Below, piece by piece: positions 8,546 through 18,900 of a stretch of DNA of 53,125 nucleotides; the stretch's first letter is position 1; every line of letters begins with the position of its first letter. The position numbers and the translations under genes were made by a program. The stretch covers positions 1 to 53,125 of the forward strand of contig NZ_QZWH01000011.1 of assembly GCF_003601925.1 (NCBI RefSeq), in the 5' to 3' direction. The stretch comes from Buttiauxella izardii. Its GTDB lineage: Bacteria > Pseudomonadota > Gammaproteobacteria > Enterobacterales > Enterobacteriaceae. The notes below the pieces were generated by a model. The model was not told where the DNA came from and did not search any database. It saw nothing but the letters and a program-made list of their open reading frames with translations.

Positions 8546-9697
8546 ATGAACCAAGTGACCAACATGAAGATTGTAAAATTAGCTGCTGTGCCGTTACTCA
8601 TTTCAGCAGCGTTGCTTAGTGGCTGCACGATTGTCCCAGGCAGTAACCTCACCACCTCCGGCAAAACTGTCGTCAATAAAGACGACACTGTGAATATCAG
8701 CGACAAAGTAAATGTCTATCGCGTGACGCCAAAATTGATTGAGTCATTGAGTTCGTCTCCTGCGGTGGCGCGTACTAATCCGCAGCTTGAAAAAGAAGTG
8801 CAGAATTATCAATACCGTATTGGTGTGGGCGACGTGTTAATGGTCACCGTGTGGGATCACCCGGAACTGACGACGCCAGCCGGTCAATACCGTAGCGCCT
8901 CAGATACCGGCAACTGGGTACAGTCCGACGGCACTATTTTCTACCCGTACGCGGGCAAGGTAAAAGTGGTTGGCCGCACACTCGCCGAATTACGCGAAGA
9001 GCTGACCAACAAGCTGGCGGCCTATATCGAGACCCCGCAAATTGATATCAGCGTTGCCGCTTTCCGCTCCCAAAAAGCGTATGTCACGGGCGAAGTGGCG
9101 CACTCCGGCCAACTGGCTATTTCCAACGTACCGCTGACCATTATGGATGCGATCAACCAGGCCGGTGGCCTTGCTGAAAACGCCGACTGGAACAACGCGG
9201 TGCTGACCCACAACGGGAAAGACGAGCGCATCTCACTTCAGGCGCTGATGAAAAACGGTGACCTGCAACAAAACCGCCTGATGTACAACGGCGACATTTT
9301 GTTTGTGCCACGCAATGACGACCTGAAAGTGTTCGTGATGGGGGAAGTGAAGAAACAAACCACCCTGAAAATGGACCGCAGCGGTATGACCCTGACCGAA
9401 GCGTTGGGCAATGCGGAAGGCATCGACCAGATGACTTCAGACGCGACCGGGATTTTCGTCATCCGCTCAACACGTGGCAAAAATAACGGCGGCAAAATTG
9501 CCAACGTTTATCAGATGGATGTTTCTGATGCCTCGGCGCTGGTAATGGGCACCGAGTTTAAGCTGCAACCCTACGACATTGTGTACGTTACCACCGCACC
9601 GATTACCCGCTGGAACCGCGTGCTGGGGCAGTTGGTTCCGACGATTACCGGGGTTAACGATATGACTGAAACCGTCCGCATGATTAAGAATTGGTAA
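8546..9697 (+). CDS. wza: Wza, outer-membrane polysaccharide export lipoprotein, locus 1
   Basis: Octameric outer-membrane channel for polysaccharide export (OPX family). The 383-residue precursor has a lipoprotein signal with lipobox LLSGC, making Cys27 the lipidated residue. The polysaccharide-export core is clear in the [20 protein letters not shown] segment, which repeats E. coli Wza and GfcE almost word for word. It ends in a Trp-terminated amphipathic segment, as in Wza. The last 25 residues ([17 protein letters not shown]) look closer to GfcE than to colanic acid Wza. An alternative start is the ATG at 8564, which shortens the signal peptide by six residues. wzb follows after two bases. 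Confidence 0.94.
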   Translation: MNQVTNMKIVKLAAVPLLISAALLSGCTIVPGSNLTTSGKTVVNKDDTVNISDKVNVYRVTPKLIESLSSSPAVARTNPQLEKEVQNYQYRIGVGDVLMVTVWDHPELTTPAGQYRSASDTGNWVQSDGTIFYPYAGKVKVVGRTLAELREELTNKLAAYIETPQIDISVAAFRSQKAYVTGEVAHSGQLAISNVPLTIMDAINQAGGLAENADWNNAVLTHNGKDERISLQALMKNGDLQQNRLMYNGDILFVPRNDDLKVFVMGEVKKQTTLKMDRSGMTLTEALGNAEGIDQMTSDATGIFVIRSTRGKNNGGKIANVYQMDVSDASALVMGTEFKLQPYDIVYVTTAPITRWNRVLGQLVPTITGVNDMTETVRMIKNW

Positions 9698-9699
9698 TT

Positions 9700-10134
9700 A
9701 TGTTCGATTCAATATTAGTGGTTTGTATCGGCAATATTTGCCGTTCCCCAACCGGGGAGCGGTTATTACGCAAGGCACTGCCGGGGAGAAAGATAGATTC
9801 CGCAGGATTGGGTGCATTAGTGGGGGAAGGGGCGAATTCAATAGCCACGCAAATTGCGGCTGAACATGGCTTATCGCTGGATGGACATTGTGCTCAGGCG
9901 TTTTCTTCCGAACTTGCGATGCAATACGACCTGATTCTGGTGATGGAAAAATCTCACCTCGAGCGTATTAAAAAGAGCTACCCGGAAGCCAGTGGCAAAA
10001 CCATGTTATTTGGCCACTGGCAGAACCAGCTGGAAATCGGCGATCCCTACAAAAAAAGCCGTGAAATGTACCAACTGGTTTATACACAGCTAGCTCAAAG
10101 CACCGCGCGTTGGGTTCTGGCATTAAAGAAATAG
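9700..10134 (+). CDS. wzb: Wzb, low-molecular-weight protein-tyrosine phosphatase, locus 1
   Basis: Cytoplasmic phosphatase that dephosphorylates the Wzc C-terminal tyrosines and so lets the export cycle proceed. The 144-residue protein begins MFDSILVVCIGN; the catalytic loop C9-x5-R15-S16 and the general acid D115 in DPYKKS are present. A TTG nine bases upstream would overlap wza, but the ATG matches the Wzb family start. Sequence is intermediate between E. coli Wzb (SAGLGALVG) and Etp (GERLLRK, TMLFG). It lies between wza and wzc in the standard order. Confidence 0.94.
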   Translation: MFDSILVVCIGNICRSPTGERLLRKALPGRKIDSAGLGALVGEGANSIATQIAAEHGLSLDGHCAQAFSSELAMQYDLILVMEKSHLERIKKSYPEASGKTMLFGHWQNQLEIGDPYKKSREMYQLVYTQLAQSTARWVLALKK

Positions 10135-10157
10135 ATACCGTAAAGAGATGTCGTTAA

Positions 10158-12305
10158 ATGTCTGACCAAACTTCCTATCTTAATAGAAATAACAATACAA
10201 ACAGAATAGAACAATTAGACCTACAAAATGCATTTGGAATATTATTCGATAATAAATGGAAAGTCGCAATTATCACCCTTCTATTTACTATGGCGGGAAT
10301 AGCATATGCCTTGTTGGCAACTCCGATATATAGCGCTAATGCTTTAATACAAGTTGAACAGAATACGGGTAGTAATGTATTAAGTAAGCTTTCTGAAATT
10401 TTACCTGATAGTAAAACAGAATCAGAGACTGAAATTGGATTACTGCAGTCACGTATGGTTCTGGGCCAGACAGTAGATGACCTGGCATTAGATACTGTGG
10501 TGCAGGAGAAGCACTTCCCAATTATTGGAAAAGGATTGGCCCGCCTGGTAGGACACCAGGATGGGAAAATAGCTATTTCGCGCCTTACAGTAGCAAATGA
10601 ATTACTGGATAATACATTTACACTGACCGTAATTTCTCCCACACGCTACAGCATCACCGTTGATGATGAAACTTTTGAAGGCAAGACAGGGGAATTACTC
10701 GAAAAAGAAAATATAAATCTTCTGGTGAGTGAAATAAATGCACCAGAAAATACTACCTTTGAGATTACGAAGCTTGAGAAACTGACGGCAATTAATCAAT
10801 TGCTTGATAATTTCTCAGTAGCGGACATGAGCAAAGATAGTGGAATGCTGAAGCTGACATTTAAAGGCGAAAATGCGAAGCAGGCTACTCAGATATTAAA
10901 CAGCATCAGCAATAACTACCTGCAGCAAAACGTGGGGCGTAAATCTGAAGAGGCGGCCAAAAGCCTGGATTTCTTAAAAGAACAACTCCCACAGGTTCGT
11001 GCCAAGCTGGATGATGCAGAAAATAAATTAAATTTATTCCGCCAAAAGAATGAATCCGTTGATTTATCCCTTGAAGCAAAATCCGTATTGGATAATACCG
11101 TTTCTTTGGATACACAAATTAATGAATTAACGTTTAAAGAAGCTGAAATCTCGAAGCTTTATACTCGTGACCACCCTGCATACCGAACCCTATTAGAAAA
11201 AAAGGCACTTTTATTACAAGAGCGTGAAAAACTCAATGCCCGCATTGGGAATATGCCAAAAACTCAGCAGGAAATATTAAGCCTGACGCGCGACGTTCAA
11301 TCCGGTCAGGAAGTCTATATGTTGTTATTAAATAAACAACAGGAGCTTAATATAAACAAAGCCAGCACGGTAGGTAATGTTAGGATCATTGATACTGCGG
11401 TTGCAGAGAAAAAACCGATATCACCTAAAAAGTTTTTAATCGTAATACTTGGGGTTGTGTCTGGATTATTCATTTCTGTAGCGGCATGCCTGCTGTACAA
11501 ATTGTTCCATACTGGTATTGAAAGCGGTGAAGAGATTGAAAATCTGGGCTTGAATGTTTATGCCACTATCCCAGTATCAAAATGGCTCAAGGAGAAAAAC
11601 CTTAAGCTAATGAAGAGCAAAAAGCGGTCTGTTCGTTCGGTGACTTTGCTTGCTGAAGATAATCCAACAGATTTATCTGTAGAAGCGATTCGTAGTCTGC
11701 GTACTAGCCTTCATTTCGCCATGCTGCAGGCAGAAAATAATATACTTCTTATTTCCGGTGCAACACCGGAAGCAGGTAAAACTTTCGTCAGTTGTAACCT
11801 TGCGGCAGTGATCGCTCAATCAAATAAAAAAGTTTTATTGATCGATGCCGATTTACGTAAAGGGCAGGTACATCACGTAATGGGCTGTCATGAAAAAGAC
11901 GGTTTATCAGATGTATTAGTAGGTAGAAAAAGTTTCGCTGAAGCGGTGCAAAAAACCGAGATTGAAAACCTTGATTTTATTTCCCGAGGAAAAATACCAC
12001 CGAATCCCTCTGAACTATTAATGAATGCTAACTTCAAGCATTTGATGGTATGGGCGGCGAGCCAGTATGATTTGGTGATTATAGATACCCCTCCCGTTCT
12101 GGCCGTCAGTGATGCCTGCATCGCAGCAAAATATGCCGGGACAACAATGCTAGTCGCGCGTTTCCAAAAAAATACATTAAAAGAAATCGAAGTCTCGGCG
12201 AAGCGTTTCTCACAGAATAATTTGGCTATCAGCGGCATAATTTTTAATGGTGTCGAGAAAAGATCAAGCAATTATTACGAATATGGCAGTTACGAATATA
12301 AGTAA
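10158..12305 (+). CDS. wzc: Wzc, polysaccharide co-polymerase and tyrosine autokinase, locus 1
   Basis: Inner-membrane bacterial tyrosine kinase that controls chain length and export of high-molecular-weight polysaccharide. The 715 residues have TM1 at about 35-53, a long periplasmic Wzz-like domain with coiled-coil character, TM2 at about 426-447, then the cytoplasmic kinase. The kinase shows Walker A GATPEAGKT at 534-542, Walker A' LLIDADLRKG at 560-569 and Walker B LVIIDTPP at 639-646. The C-terminal tyrosine cluster is Y706, Y707, Y709, Y712 and Y714. GC content drops within this gene, the start of the variable, AT-rich part of the locus. Confidence 0.94.
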   Translation: MSDQTSYLNRNNNTNRIEQLDLQNAFGILFDNKWKVAIITLLFTMAGIAYALLATPIYSANALIQVEQNTGSNVLSKLSEILPDSKTESETEIGLLQSRMVLGQTVDDLALDTVVQEKHFPIIGKGLARLVGHQDGKIAISRLTVANELLDNTFTLTVISPTRYSITVDDETFEGKTGELLEKENINLLVSEINAPENTTFEITKLEKLTAINQLLDNFSVADMSKDSGMLKLTFKGENAKQATQILNSISNNYLQQNVGRKSEEAAKSLDFLKEQLPQVRAKLDDAENKLNLFRQKNESVDLSLEAKSVLDNTVSLDTQINELTFKEAEISKLYTRDHPAYRTLLEKKALLLQEREKLNARIGNMPKTQQEILSLTRDVQSGQEVYMLLLNKQQELNINKASTVGNVRIIDTAVAEKKPISPKKFLIVILGVVSGLFISVAACLLYKLFHTGIESGEEIENLGLNVYATIPVSKWLKEKNLKLMKSKKRSVRSVTLLAEDNPTDLSVEAIRSLRTSLHFAMLQAENNILLISGATPEAGKTFVSCNLAAVIAQSNKKVLLIDADLRKGQVHHVMGCHEKDGLSDVLVGRKSFAEAVQKTEIENLDFISRGKIPPNPSELLMNANFKHLMVWAASQYDLVIIDTPPVLAVSDACIAAKYAGTTMLVARFQKNTLKEIEVSAKRFSQNNLAISGIIFNGVEKRSSNYYEYGSYEYK

Positions 12306-12336
12306 GACTCTCCGTTTTTATTAAAAATCAATCAGC

Positions 12337-12360
12337 AATGATAATAACCTTATTATTATT
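12337..12360 (+). repeat. AT-rich inverted repeat after wzc, locus 1
   Basis: AATGATAATAA and TTATTATTATT form an 11-base stem with one G-T wobble around a two-base loop. It sits between wzc and the first glycosyltransferase, where group 1 capsule operons often carry a stem-loop that lowers downstream transcription. The stem is all A and T and no clear T-run follows, so a terminator role is weak. Confidence 0.3.
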
Positions 12361-12383
12361 CTCTCGTAGATAATGGATCTATC

Positions 12384-13487
12384 ATGGAAAAAATTGTTAT
12401 TTCTGCGAACACCTCGTGGTATGTATTTAATTTTAGAAAAGGAACAATCTCTGAACTCCTAAAAAAAGGTCATGAGGTCATAGTTATTACACCTAAGGAT
12501 GGGTATGAAAATAAATTAATATCTATGGGGTGTAGACATATAGGAATCGAGATTGACAGGTCTGGACGAAATATTTTTAAGGAAATGAAGACCATTTTAA
12601 ATTATGGAATGATTTATCTTAAAGAAAAACCTTCCATTATTTTAAACTTTACACCAAAAGCAAACATTTACAGCAGTATCGGTGCCTGGGCTTGTAAAGC
12701 AAAGGTCATTAATAACATTTCAGGATTGGGAGCAGTGTTTATTAAAAACAACCTGCTAACCAAAATTGTTAGTCTTGCATATAGAATTTCTAACCTGGCT
12801 ACTAACACCATTTTCTTCCAAAATGATGAAGATCTACATTTCTTCTTAAAGCATAAGATTGTGCCAGAGTATAAGGCAAAAAATATTCCAGGATCAGGAG
12901 TTAACCTGGACGAGTTTTTTGTAAAACCTTCTCCTGATGACAACAAAGTAAGATTTCTTCTTGTTGCTCGCCTTTTGAAACAGAAAGGAGTGCCTGAATA
13001 TATCGAAGCAGCAACAATGCTACAAAAAAAATATAGCAATGTTGAGTTTGCAATTCTTGGCCCAATAGATCACAACAATCCCAATTCGATAGATGAAAAA
13101 AATCTGTTTGAATGTAATTCGCAGCATATTATTAACTATCTGGGAACCAGTGACGATGTGGCTTCAATAGTCGAGCACTATGACTGCGTTGTGCTTCCGT
13201 CATATTATCGTGAAGGTGTGCCTCGTTCGTTGCTTGAAGCGGCTGCTATGGGGAAACCTCTGATAGCCACTGATAACGTTGGCTGTCGTGATGTGGTATT
13301 TGATGGCGTAAACGGTTTCTTATGTGAAAAGAAAAATCCTGTATCGTTAGCTGAGGCAATGGAGAAGGTTATAAACGTTAACCACCAGGAAAGACTCAGT
13401 CTTGGGATGGCAGGAAGAAAGATTATTGAGAAAATTTTTGATGAAAAAATCGTTATTAATAAGTATATGCAGATTATTAACGGTTAA
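12384..13487 (+). CDS. GT4-family glycosyltransferase (PglA/TuaC-like), locus 1
   Basis: A 367-residue GT-B fold glycosyltransferase. The N-terminal half carries the acceptor-side domain typical of enzymes acting on undecaprenyl-diphospho-sugars, with overall resemblance to PglA-type transferases. The C-terminal nucleotide-sugar domain shows the retaining GT4 E-x7-E motif, E277 and E285 in REGVPRSLLE. Because it directly follows wzc and resembles PglA, it may add the second sugar of the repeat unit; this order is inference. The donor and linkage cannot be read from sequence. GC content is low, as for all cargo genes of this locus. Confidence 0.82.
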   Translation: MEKIVISANTSWYVFNFRKGTISELLKKGHEVIVITPKDGYENKLISMGCRHIGIEIDRSGRNIFKEMKTILNYGMIYLKEKPSIILNFTPKANIYSSIGAWACKAKVINNISGLGAVFIKNNLLTKIVSLAYRISNLATNTIFFQNDEDLHFFLKHKIVPEYKAKNIPGSGVNLDEFFVKPSPDDNKVRFLLVARLLKQKGVPEYIEAATMLQKKYSNVEFAILGPIDHNNPNSIDEKNLFECNSQHIINYLGTSDDVASIVEHYDCVVLPSYYREGVPRSLLEAAAMGKPLIATDNVGCRDVVFDGVNGFLCEKKNPVSLAEAMEKVINVNHQERLSLGMAGRKIIEKIFDEKIVINKYMQIING

Positions 13488-13664
13488 ATAAAATCATTCA
13501 TTTTTAATTATGTAATAAAGTAAACTACCATAGCTAATACTAGTAAATTCAAACTTGGTGATGATTCTAATATGCATAACTAGCATAAATCGAACTTATG
13601 AAATTTGAGTATTGGAACCATAATTTTATTCTTTAGAAGTCATCACCAATTTTAGCAGGACATA

Positions 13665-14879
13665 ATGCGCAAGATAACAAGTGATACATTGATATATGTT
13701 GGCGGTGAGCTATTAGTCAAACTGTTCCCTTTCGTGCTCTTGCCTATATTATCAAGAGCTTTAGGTCCTGAGGGGTATAGTGACATATCATTATTTAACA
13801 CATATGTTTCAATACTATTTATATTCATCGGTATCAATACTTCTTCTGCAATTATTCAGTTCTACTTCGTGCCCAATGGGTTAAAAGATAGTGATTATTT
13901 TAATGCTTCATTGATAATAGTCTTATTACTAACCATATTGTTTTTAATAATTTCAAGCATCTTTTTTTCTGGCGCAATTTTTCAGCTCGCAGTATTAACT
14001 ACATCATTACAGTGTATTTACACCAACCTATTATCGCAGCAACAAGCGCGCAAGGAAGCGAAAAAATATTTAGTGATACAGGTTTCAAATGCAATTATTT
14101 CGTTTGTGTTGACCCTTCTGTTACTGGCTTATCTACCAATAACATACAAACTTAGGGTATATGCTGTTGCCGCAAGTTATCTAGCTTCAATATTAATCTC
14201 GATATACTTAAGTAAGCAGTATTTCCACATCAGTACGAAAGCCAATATTACTGTTGCGGTTAAGAGATTGTTTTCCTTTGGTTTTCCTTTAATTATACAT
14301 AATCTAAGCTTTTTTGCGCGTTCAGGATTGGATAGAATATTAATTGCGAAATTTTTTTCAAAATCTTTATTAGGTAACTATTCAGCGGCTTTTCAGCTAA
14401 CTGTATTCATTACAGTGGTGCTTATGGCTATCAATAAAGCCATGACGCCACATATATACGAAAACCTTAAAAACAATAAATATGACTTAAGCTTTTTTAA
14501 CAACATATTCATTAAGTACTTTTTACTCTGCCTGGTTATTACTTCTTTATCATATTTCCTACCGCATCAGTTATACGAAATTATTACAGGCAAGGGCTAC
14601 GTGTATGTTAAAGATATTTCATTTTTGATGGTGCCAGCATTTTTATCACAAGGGTTCTATATGATCATGGCAACCACGTGCATGTATTTCAATGAAAATA
14701 AGAAGATTTCATACTGTACGTTTGCTGGCGGTGTTATTCATGCTTTATTACTCTATTTCGTGTGCGTAAAGTTAAATATATTTTACATCCCAATGGTATT
14801 GTTGGCTTCTAATATTGCAATTTCAGTCCTTATATATCTTGCGATTTTCAGGAAGTTAAATTTTCAAAATGTGGAGTGA
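13665..14879 (+). CDS. wzx: Wzx-type repeat-unit flippase, locus 1
   Basis: A 404-residue very hydrophobic protein with about 12 predicted membrane segments. The N-terminal GGELLVKLFPFVLLPILSR pattern followed by a LGPEGYSDISLF turn is characteristic of the polysaccharide-biosynthesis (MOP/PST) flippases. It would move undecaprenyl-linked repeat units across the inner membrane. An AGGA Shine-Dalgarno lies 4 bases before the ATG. It stands next to the Wzy candidate, the usual pairing. Function is assigned from topology and context; Wzx proteins are too divergent for substrate prediction. Confidence 0.82.
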   Translation: MRKITSDTLIYVGGELLVKLFPFVLLPILSRALGPEGYSDISLFNTYVSILFIFIGINTSSAIIQFYFVPNGLKDSDYFNASLIIVLLLTILFLIISSIFFSGAIFQLAVLTTSLQCIYTNLLSQQQARKEAKKYLVIQVSNAIISFVLTLLLLAYLPITYKLRVYAVAASYLASILISIYLSKQYFHISTKANITVAVKRLFSFGFPLIIHNLSFFARSGLDRILIAKFFSKSLLGNYSAAFQLTVFITVVLMAINKAMTPHIYENLKNNKYDLSFFNNIFIKYFLLCLVITSLSYFLPHQLYEIITGKGYVYVKDISFLMVPAFLSQGFYMIMATTCMYFNENKKISYCTFAGGVIHALLLYFVCVKLNIFYIPMVLLASNIAISVLIYLAIFRKLNFQNVE

Positions 14880-14882
14880 TTT

Positions 14883-16106
14883 TTGAATTATTTTTATTCT
14901 AAGTTTTTAACTATTGGGCTATGTAACTTATTTATCGCTCTACTTGTCACTAATGCTTTAGCTAACTTTGACCCGAGAGTTTCTATCTTTGTATTTTTAC
15001 TCTTTTCTTTGTTTATACAAATCCCATTTATTGTTAATGTAGAAAATAAATTTCGAGTAACTGTAGTTATATTGGCATTAAGTTTTTCATTATTTTATAG
15101 CATGGTATGTATATATCAATTTGATATTATGCCAGGATTGGATGCGACCAGATATTATGATTTTCTACTCTCATACAATAGTATTTCAGACATTTTACGA
15201 GATGGGATCTTTAGGGTAAGTGAAAATCAAGATAATGGGGTTTTAAGTGGCCCTGGTTCATACTTTATCTTTGGTATCCCGGTGCATTATTTTTATCTAT
15301 TAATGCCTTCAAAGAATGTTTACTATATTGTCATTCTCAATAATATTTGCAAAATGCTATTGATCTTTACGCTTAAAGAAATATTTAGCACATTACATTC
15401 AGAGAAATATTCATTCTTTATAGTTGTACTAATAGCAGTGTCTCCAACGATAACATATTTTTCGAGCGTGATGGGGAAGGACATCTTCATCATGATGTTG
15501 TGTTTTTTATTATGTATAACCATTATCAAATTTTTGTCATGTAATTCACTCAGACTAAAAATAGGTTTATTTACTGTAATAATGGCATTATTTTCTTACT
15601 GTATTTTACTGAGGCCATACTCGCCATTTGTGGCAATATTATATAGTCTTTATTTCACGGATTTTAAAAAATACATTAAACTATCTTTGCTTACTACTGC
15701 TGTTATTATATTATATTTTACATTAAAGGATTTTGCCGTAATCGTTAACTGGCCGTTGATTGCTGGCTTTATGTATCTCGCTCCAAACCCAATCCAGATT
15801 ACCAACTACTCCAGTTTTACTTTAATCCCTGTCCTTTGTACTGTTGGGATCGCTTTATATTTATTGGTTAAATTTATAAATACTAAAAGTATTGTTTTTG
15901 ATTCACTTTTAGTTAATTCATTTATCGTCGTTTTCATATTCTCTGCAATTATGACTTTGGTTGGGTTTTATTCTATTGACAACCAGGAAGGGACTTATGA
16001 ATTAGGACGCGCTGGTGATGCTATGTTCAGAAAGCAGCTATTAATAATTCCAATGGTAATGCTTTCACTTATGCTGTTAATGAGAAAGAATTTGAATGAA
16101 GATTAG
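14883..16106 (+). CDS. wzy: Putative Wzy polysaccharide polymerase, locus 1
   Basis: A 407-residue polytopic membrane protein with about 10-12 hydrophobic segments and a large polar loop around residues 70-120 that includes a GPGSYFIFGIP segment. This topology, and the place directly after the flippase, is typical of Wzy O-unit polymerases, which have little sequence conservation. The start is a TTG at 14883; a good Shine-Dalgarno (GGAG, 14872-14875) precedes it by 7 bases and no nearby in-frame ATG exists. It overlaps the next glycosyltransferase by 11 bases. The main alternative is an O-antigen ligase-like protein. Confidence 0.7.
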   Translation: MNYFYSKFLTIGLCNLFIALLVTNALANFDPRVSIFVFLLFSLFIQIPFIVNVENKFRVTVVILALSFSLFYSMVCIYQFDIMPGLDATRYYDFLLSYNSISDILRDGIFRVSENQDNGVLSGPGSYFIFGIPVHYFYLLMPSKNVYYIVILNNICKMLLIFTLKEIFSTLHSEKYSFFIVVLIAVSPTITYFSSVMGKDIFIMMLCFLLCITIIKFLSCNSLRLKIGLFTVIMALFSYCILLRPYSPFVAILYSLYFTDFKKYIKLSLLTTAVIILYFTLKDFAVIVNWPLIAGFMYLAPNPIQITNYSSFTLIPVLCTVGIALYLLVKFINTKSIVFDSLLVNSFIVVFIFSAIMTLVGFYSIDNQEGTYELGRAGDAMFRKQLLIIPMVMLSLMLLMRKNLNED

Positions 16107-17181
16107 GAAAAAAGTATTGCATGTATTGGGGCAGCTCAATATTGGCGGAATAGAGTCATGGCTCGTTGATTTTATAAATAAGACCTCTCAGGATTATGAA
16201 TATCATATCATTGTTGATAGACCCGAGAAGGGATATTACGAACAACATCTGATTGATTTAGGTTGCAAAACATATCATATATCGTCCCCAAAAAACAAAC
16301 TCAGTTATATTAAAGATTTATACGCAACTATAAAAATAATAAATCCAGATATATGCCATAGTCATGTGAGCTTTACTAATGGAATAGTATCATTAGTCGC
16401 AAGGGTCTGTGGAGTTAATAAAGTAATTTCTTACTCACATAGTGATCGAAGTAATTTTTATAAAAATAAAGGATTAGCAAGGAAAGCACTAATCAATATA
16501 CAGATACTCTTGACTAGATTATTTTCAAACTATAAGACAGCTGTGAGTAGAGAGTCAGCTCTTTGCCACTATAAAAAGGTCAATGGTGTTAGTATTATTC
16601 CCTGTGGTAAGGATTTTTCAGATTTAGTTAGAATAGAAGAAAAACTGGATAGGAAAGAATTTGGCTTTCAAGAGAATGATTTTGTTTTGGTCAATGTCGG
16701 AAGGCTTACTGCAGTAAAAAACCAATCTTTTTTAATAAACTTACTACCGCAGCTTGATGCTAAATATAAACTTCTAATTGTCGGTGACGGTAATCTTTAC
16801 AAAGAATTAATGATCCTTGTGACTGAAATGAATGTAGAACACCGGGTGTTTTTTGCGGGTGCGTCAAAAGATGTCTTACGGATTCTACGAGATGCCGCAG
16901 ATTTATTTTTATTCCCTTCACATAATGAAGGATTGGGTTTAGCTGCGATTGAAGCTCAAGCTGCAGGATTACCCGTTATTGCATCATCATCCATCCCGGA
17001 CGAGGTTTGTTTAACGAACGATTATTACAGCATAGATGTTTCAAATCCTTCTCTATGGATAGAAAAAATACAAACTCTATGCAATAAAAAAATGCAGAAG
17101 AGTGTTAACTATGACATTTGTTCTGGTCGATATTCAATTTCAAATAACATCCGATCGGTAATAGAGATTTATAATGCTTGA
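16096..17181 (+). CDS. GT4-family glycosyltransferase (EpsF-like), locus 1
   Basis: A 361-residue GT-B glycosyltransferase. The N-terminus VLHVLGQLNIGGIESWLVDF carries the glycine-rich GGIE turn of GT4 enzymes such as EpsF. The C-terminal half shows VNVGRLTAVKNQ and the E-x7-E motif E278 and E286 in NEGLGLAAIE. It is probably cytoplasmic or peripheral on the inner membrane. It overlaps the Wzy candidate (11 bases) and the next acyltransferase gene (8 bases), so these genes are translated as a tight unit. Donor sugar unknown. Confidence 0.84.
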   Translation: MKIRKKVLHVLGQLNIGGIESWLVDFINKTSQDYEYHIIVDRPEKGYYEQHLIDLGCKTYHISSPKNKLSYIKDLYATIKIINPDICHSHVSFTNGIVSLVARVCGVNKVISYSHSDRSNFYKNKGLARKALINIQILLTRLFSNYKTAVSRESALCHYKKVNGVSIIPCGKDFSDLVRIEEKLDRKEFGFQENDFVLVNVGRLTAVKNQSFLINLLPQLDAKYKLLIVGDGNLYKELMILVTEMNVEHRVFFAGASKDVLRILRDAADLFLFPSHNEGLGLAAIEAQAAGLPVIASSSIPDEVCLTNDYYSIDVSNPSLWIEKIQTLCNKKMQKSVNYDICSGRYSISNNIRSVIEIYNA

Positions 17182-17746
17182 AACTGGAAGAAAGAAATTC
17201 AGTAGATGGAAATGGCTTATTAAATTTTTAGTAAAGATCGTTTCCATCCTTCCCACGTCTATAAGGGTAACATTGATGACAATGTTCTCGGGTTTACCTG
17301 GGAAGCCTGGAGTGGTTCTGCGATATATAATCTTTAGCTCATTGTCTAAGTGCTGTGGTGATAATGTATATATAGGTCGATGGTGCAATATAAAGAACAT
17401 TGGAAGCATCAGTGTTGGGGATAACGTCAGCATACATGACTACAATTACATTGATGGATTTGGCGAGTTATCTATAGGTAGTGATGTATCCATTGCTCAT
17501 GGAACATCTATTTTAACATTCGATCATTCTTATGTTAAAAGCAGCACACCATTCAAATATCAGAAAGTCATTATGAAACCTGTAGAAATTCACTCCAATG
17601 TTTGGATTGGATGTGGAGTAAGGGTTTTGGGTGGAACGACAATTTTCTCGGACACAGTCGTTGGAGCGAATTCGGTGGTGAAACATAATTTGTCCAGTGG
17701 CTTATATGTGGGCATTCCTGCAACAAAGAAGAAAGATATTTTATGA
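17174..17746 (+). CDS. Left-handed beta-helix acyltransferase (WcaF/WcaB-like), locus 1
   Basis: A 190-residue hexapeptide-repeat acyltransferase, likely an O-acetyltransferase decorating the repeat unit. Hexapeptide turns occur from about residue 58 on (VYIGRWC, ISVGDNVSIHD, LSIGSDVSIAH), with the catalytic-type histidine in the LTFDHSY segment and the closing VEIHSNVWIGCGVRVLGG and VVGANSVVKHNL coils. The end YVGIPATKKK is typical of the WcaF/NodL maltose-acetyltransferase group. It overlaps both neighbours by a few bases. The acyl group (acetyl most likely) is inferred from the family. Confidence 0.82.
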   Translation: MLETGRKKFSRWKWLIKFLVKIVSILPTSIRVTLMTMFSGLPGKPGVVLRYIIFSSLSKCCGDNVYIGRWCNIKNIGSISVGDNVSIHDYNYIDGFGELSIGSDVSIAHGTSILTFDHSYVKSSTPFKYQKVIMKPVEIHSNVWIGCGVRVLGGTTIFSDTVVGANSVVKHNLSSGLYVGIPATKKKDIL

Positions 17747-18900
17747 AGATGATTTTTGCCCACGATCACTTTTTTTACCATGTTAATGGAAATGTATATT
17801 CAGCAGGGAAGTTACCCTATGCATCATTTCAAAGATATTTTAATCATTTTGATAGTATCAGCGTGGTTAGCCGCTATAAAGAAATGGACTCGGTGGCTCC
17901 TAATTGGTCTATATCCAGTGGTGCAAATATTGACTTTTTCAAAATGGAAAACCAATCCTCTTTATCCGGTTTGTTTCTTAAAGATAAAAAAAGAATTGAA
18001 GAACTCTATGCTTTAGTTAGAGAGGCTGACGGTATCGTTGTCCGACTTCCCAGTGAAATAGGAATTATGGTTGCTGGAATTGCACGTGAACTCGGGAAGA
18101 AATATATAGCCGAAGTTGTTGCATGTCCCTGGGATGCGATGACTGGATACAAATCAGTAAAAGGGTATTTATATGCCCCGTTCTTAACCCTGAGAACCAG
18201 GCTGGCGGTGAAGAATGCATGGGGGGCAATCTACGTAACGGATAATTTCCTGCAAAAGCGCTATCCTAACAATCGTGCGATTGCAGTATCCAACGTTGAA
18301 CTGCTTGATTCAACTCAAGAACGGTTAGCTAAAACCTACCCCAAAAAATCAATCAGAGTAGGGCTGATTGGATCTCTGGATAGTCCCCATAAAGGTTTTG
18401 ATACTATCTATAATGCTTTGCGAATATTAACCAATAGAAATATAGATATCTCGTTGCACATCGTTGGTGGTGGGGATAAATACAAAAACGAAGCACTTTT
18501 ATCTAATCTGCGTATTAAGGATAAAGTCTTTTTTAAAGGGAATATCAAACCAGGAAAAGACATTTACGATTTTTTAGATACAACTGATATTTATGTGCAG
18601 CCGAGTAACCAGGAAGGACTTCCGCGCTCTGTTATTGAAGCGATGTCGAGAGGCTGCCCAGTAGTCCTGAGCTCTGCGGGAGGTATGCCTGAGTTAGTCA
18701 CACCGGAATATCTCCATGAACCCGGAGATTATCAGTCTCTGGCTGATATTATTGCCAGAGTTATCGGGAATGAAAGTGAGTTTAACAAATGTGTTGCATC
18801 CTCAATAAAAACAGCAAAAATATTTGACGCAGGAATACTTGCAATTAAACGTTATGATTTTTTTAAAGCATATTGTAATGGTATTGCAGATGATCATTAG
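17743..18900 (+). CDS. GT4-family glycosyltransferase, third of locus 1
   Basis: A 385-residue GT-B glycosyltransferase. The N-terminus MKMIFAHDHFFYHVNGNVYS is unusual for GT4, but the C-terminal domain is standard: VGLIGSLDSPHKGFD, VGGGDKYKNE and E-x7-E with E291 and E299 in NQEGLPRSVIE. It starts in an ATGA overlap with the acyltransferase gene and overlaps the following exported protein. Three GT4 enzymes plus the initiating transferase suggest a repeat unit of at least four sugars, if each acts once. Confidence 0.82.
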   Translation: MKMIFAHDHFFYHVNGNVYSAGKLPYASFQRYFNHFDSISVVSRYKEMDSVAPNWSISSGANIDFFKMENQSSLSGLFLKDKKRIEELYALVREADGIVVRLPSEIGIMVAGIARELGKKYIAEVVACPWDAMTGYKSVKGYLYAPFLTLRTRLAVKNAWGAIYVTDNFLQKRYPNNRAIAVSNVELLDSTQERLAKTYPKKSIRVGLIGSLDSPHKGFDTIYNALRILTNRNIDISLHIVGGGDKYKNEALLSNLRIKDKVFFKGNIKPGKDIYDFLDTTDIYVQPSNQEGLPRSVIEAMSRGCPVVLSSAGGMPELVTPEYLHEPGDYQSLADIIARVIGNESEFNKCVASSIKTAKIFDAGILAIKRYDFFKAYCNGIADDH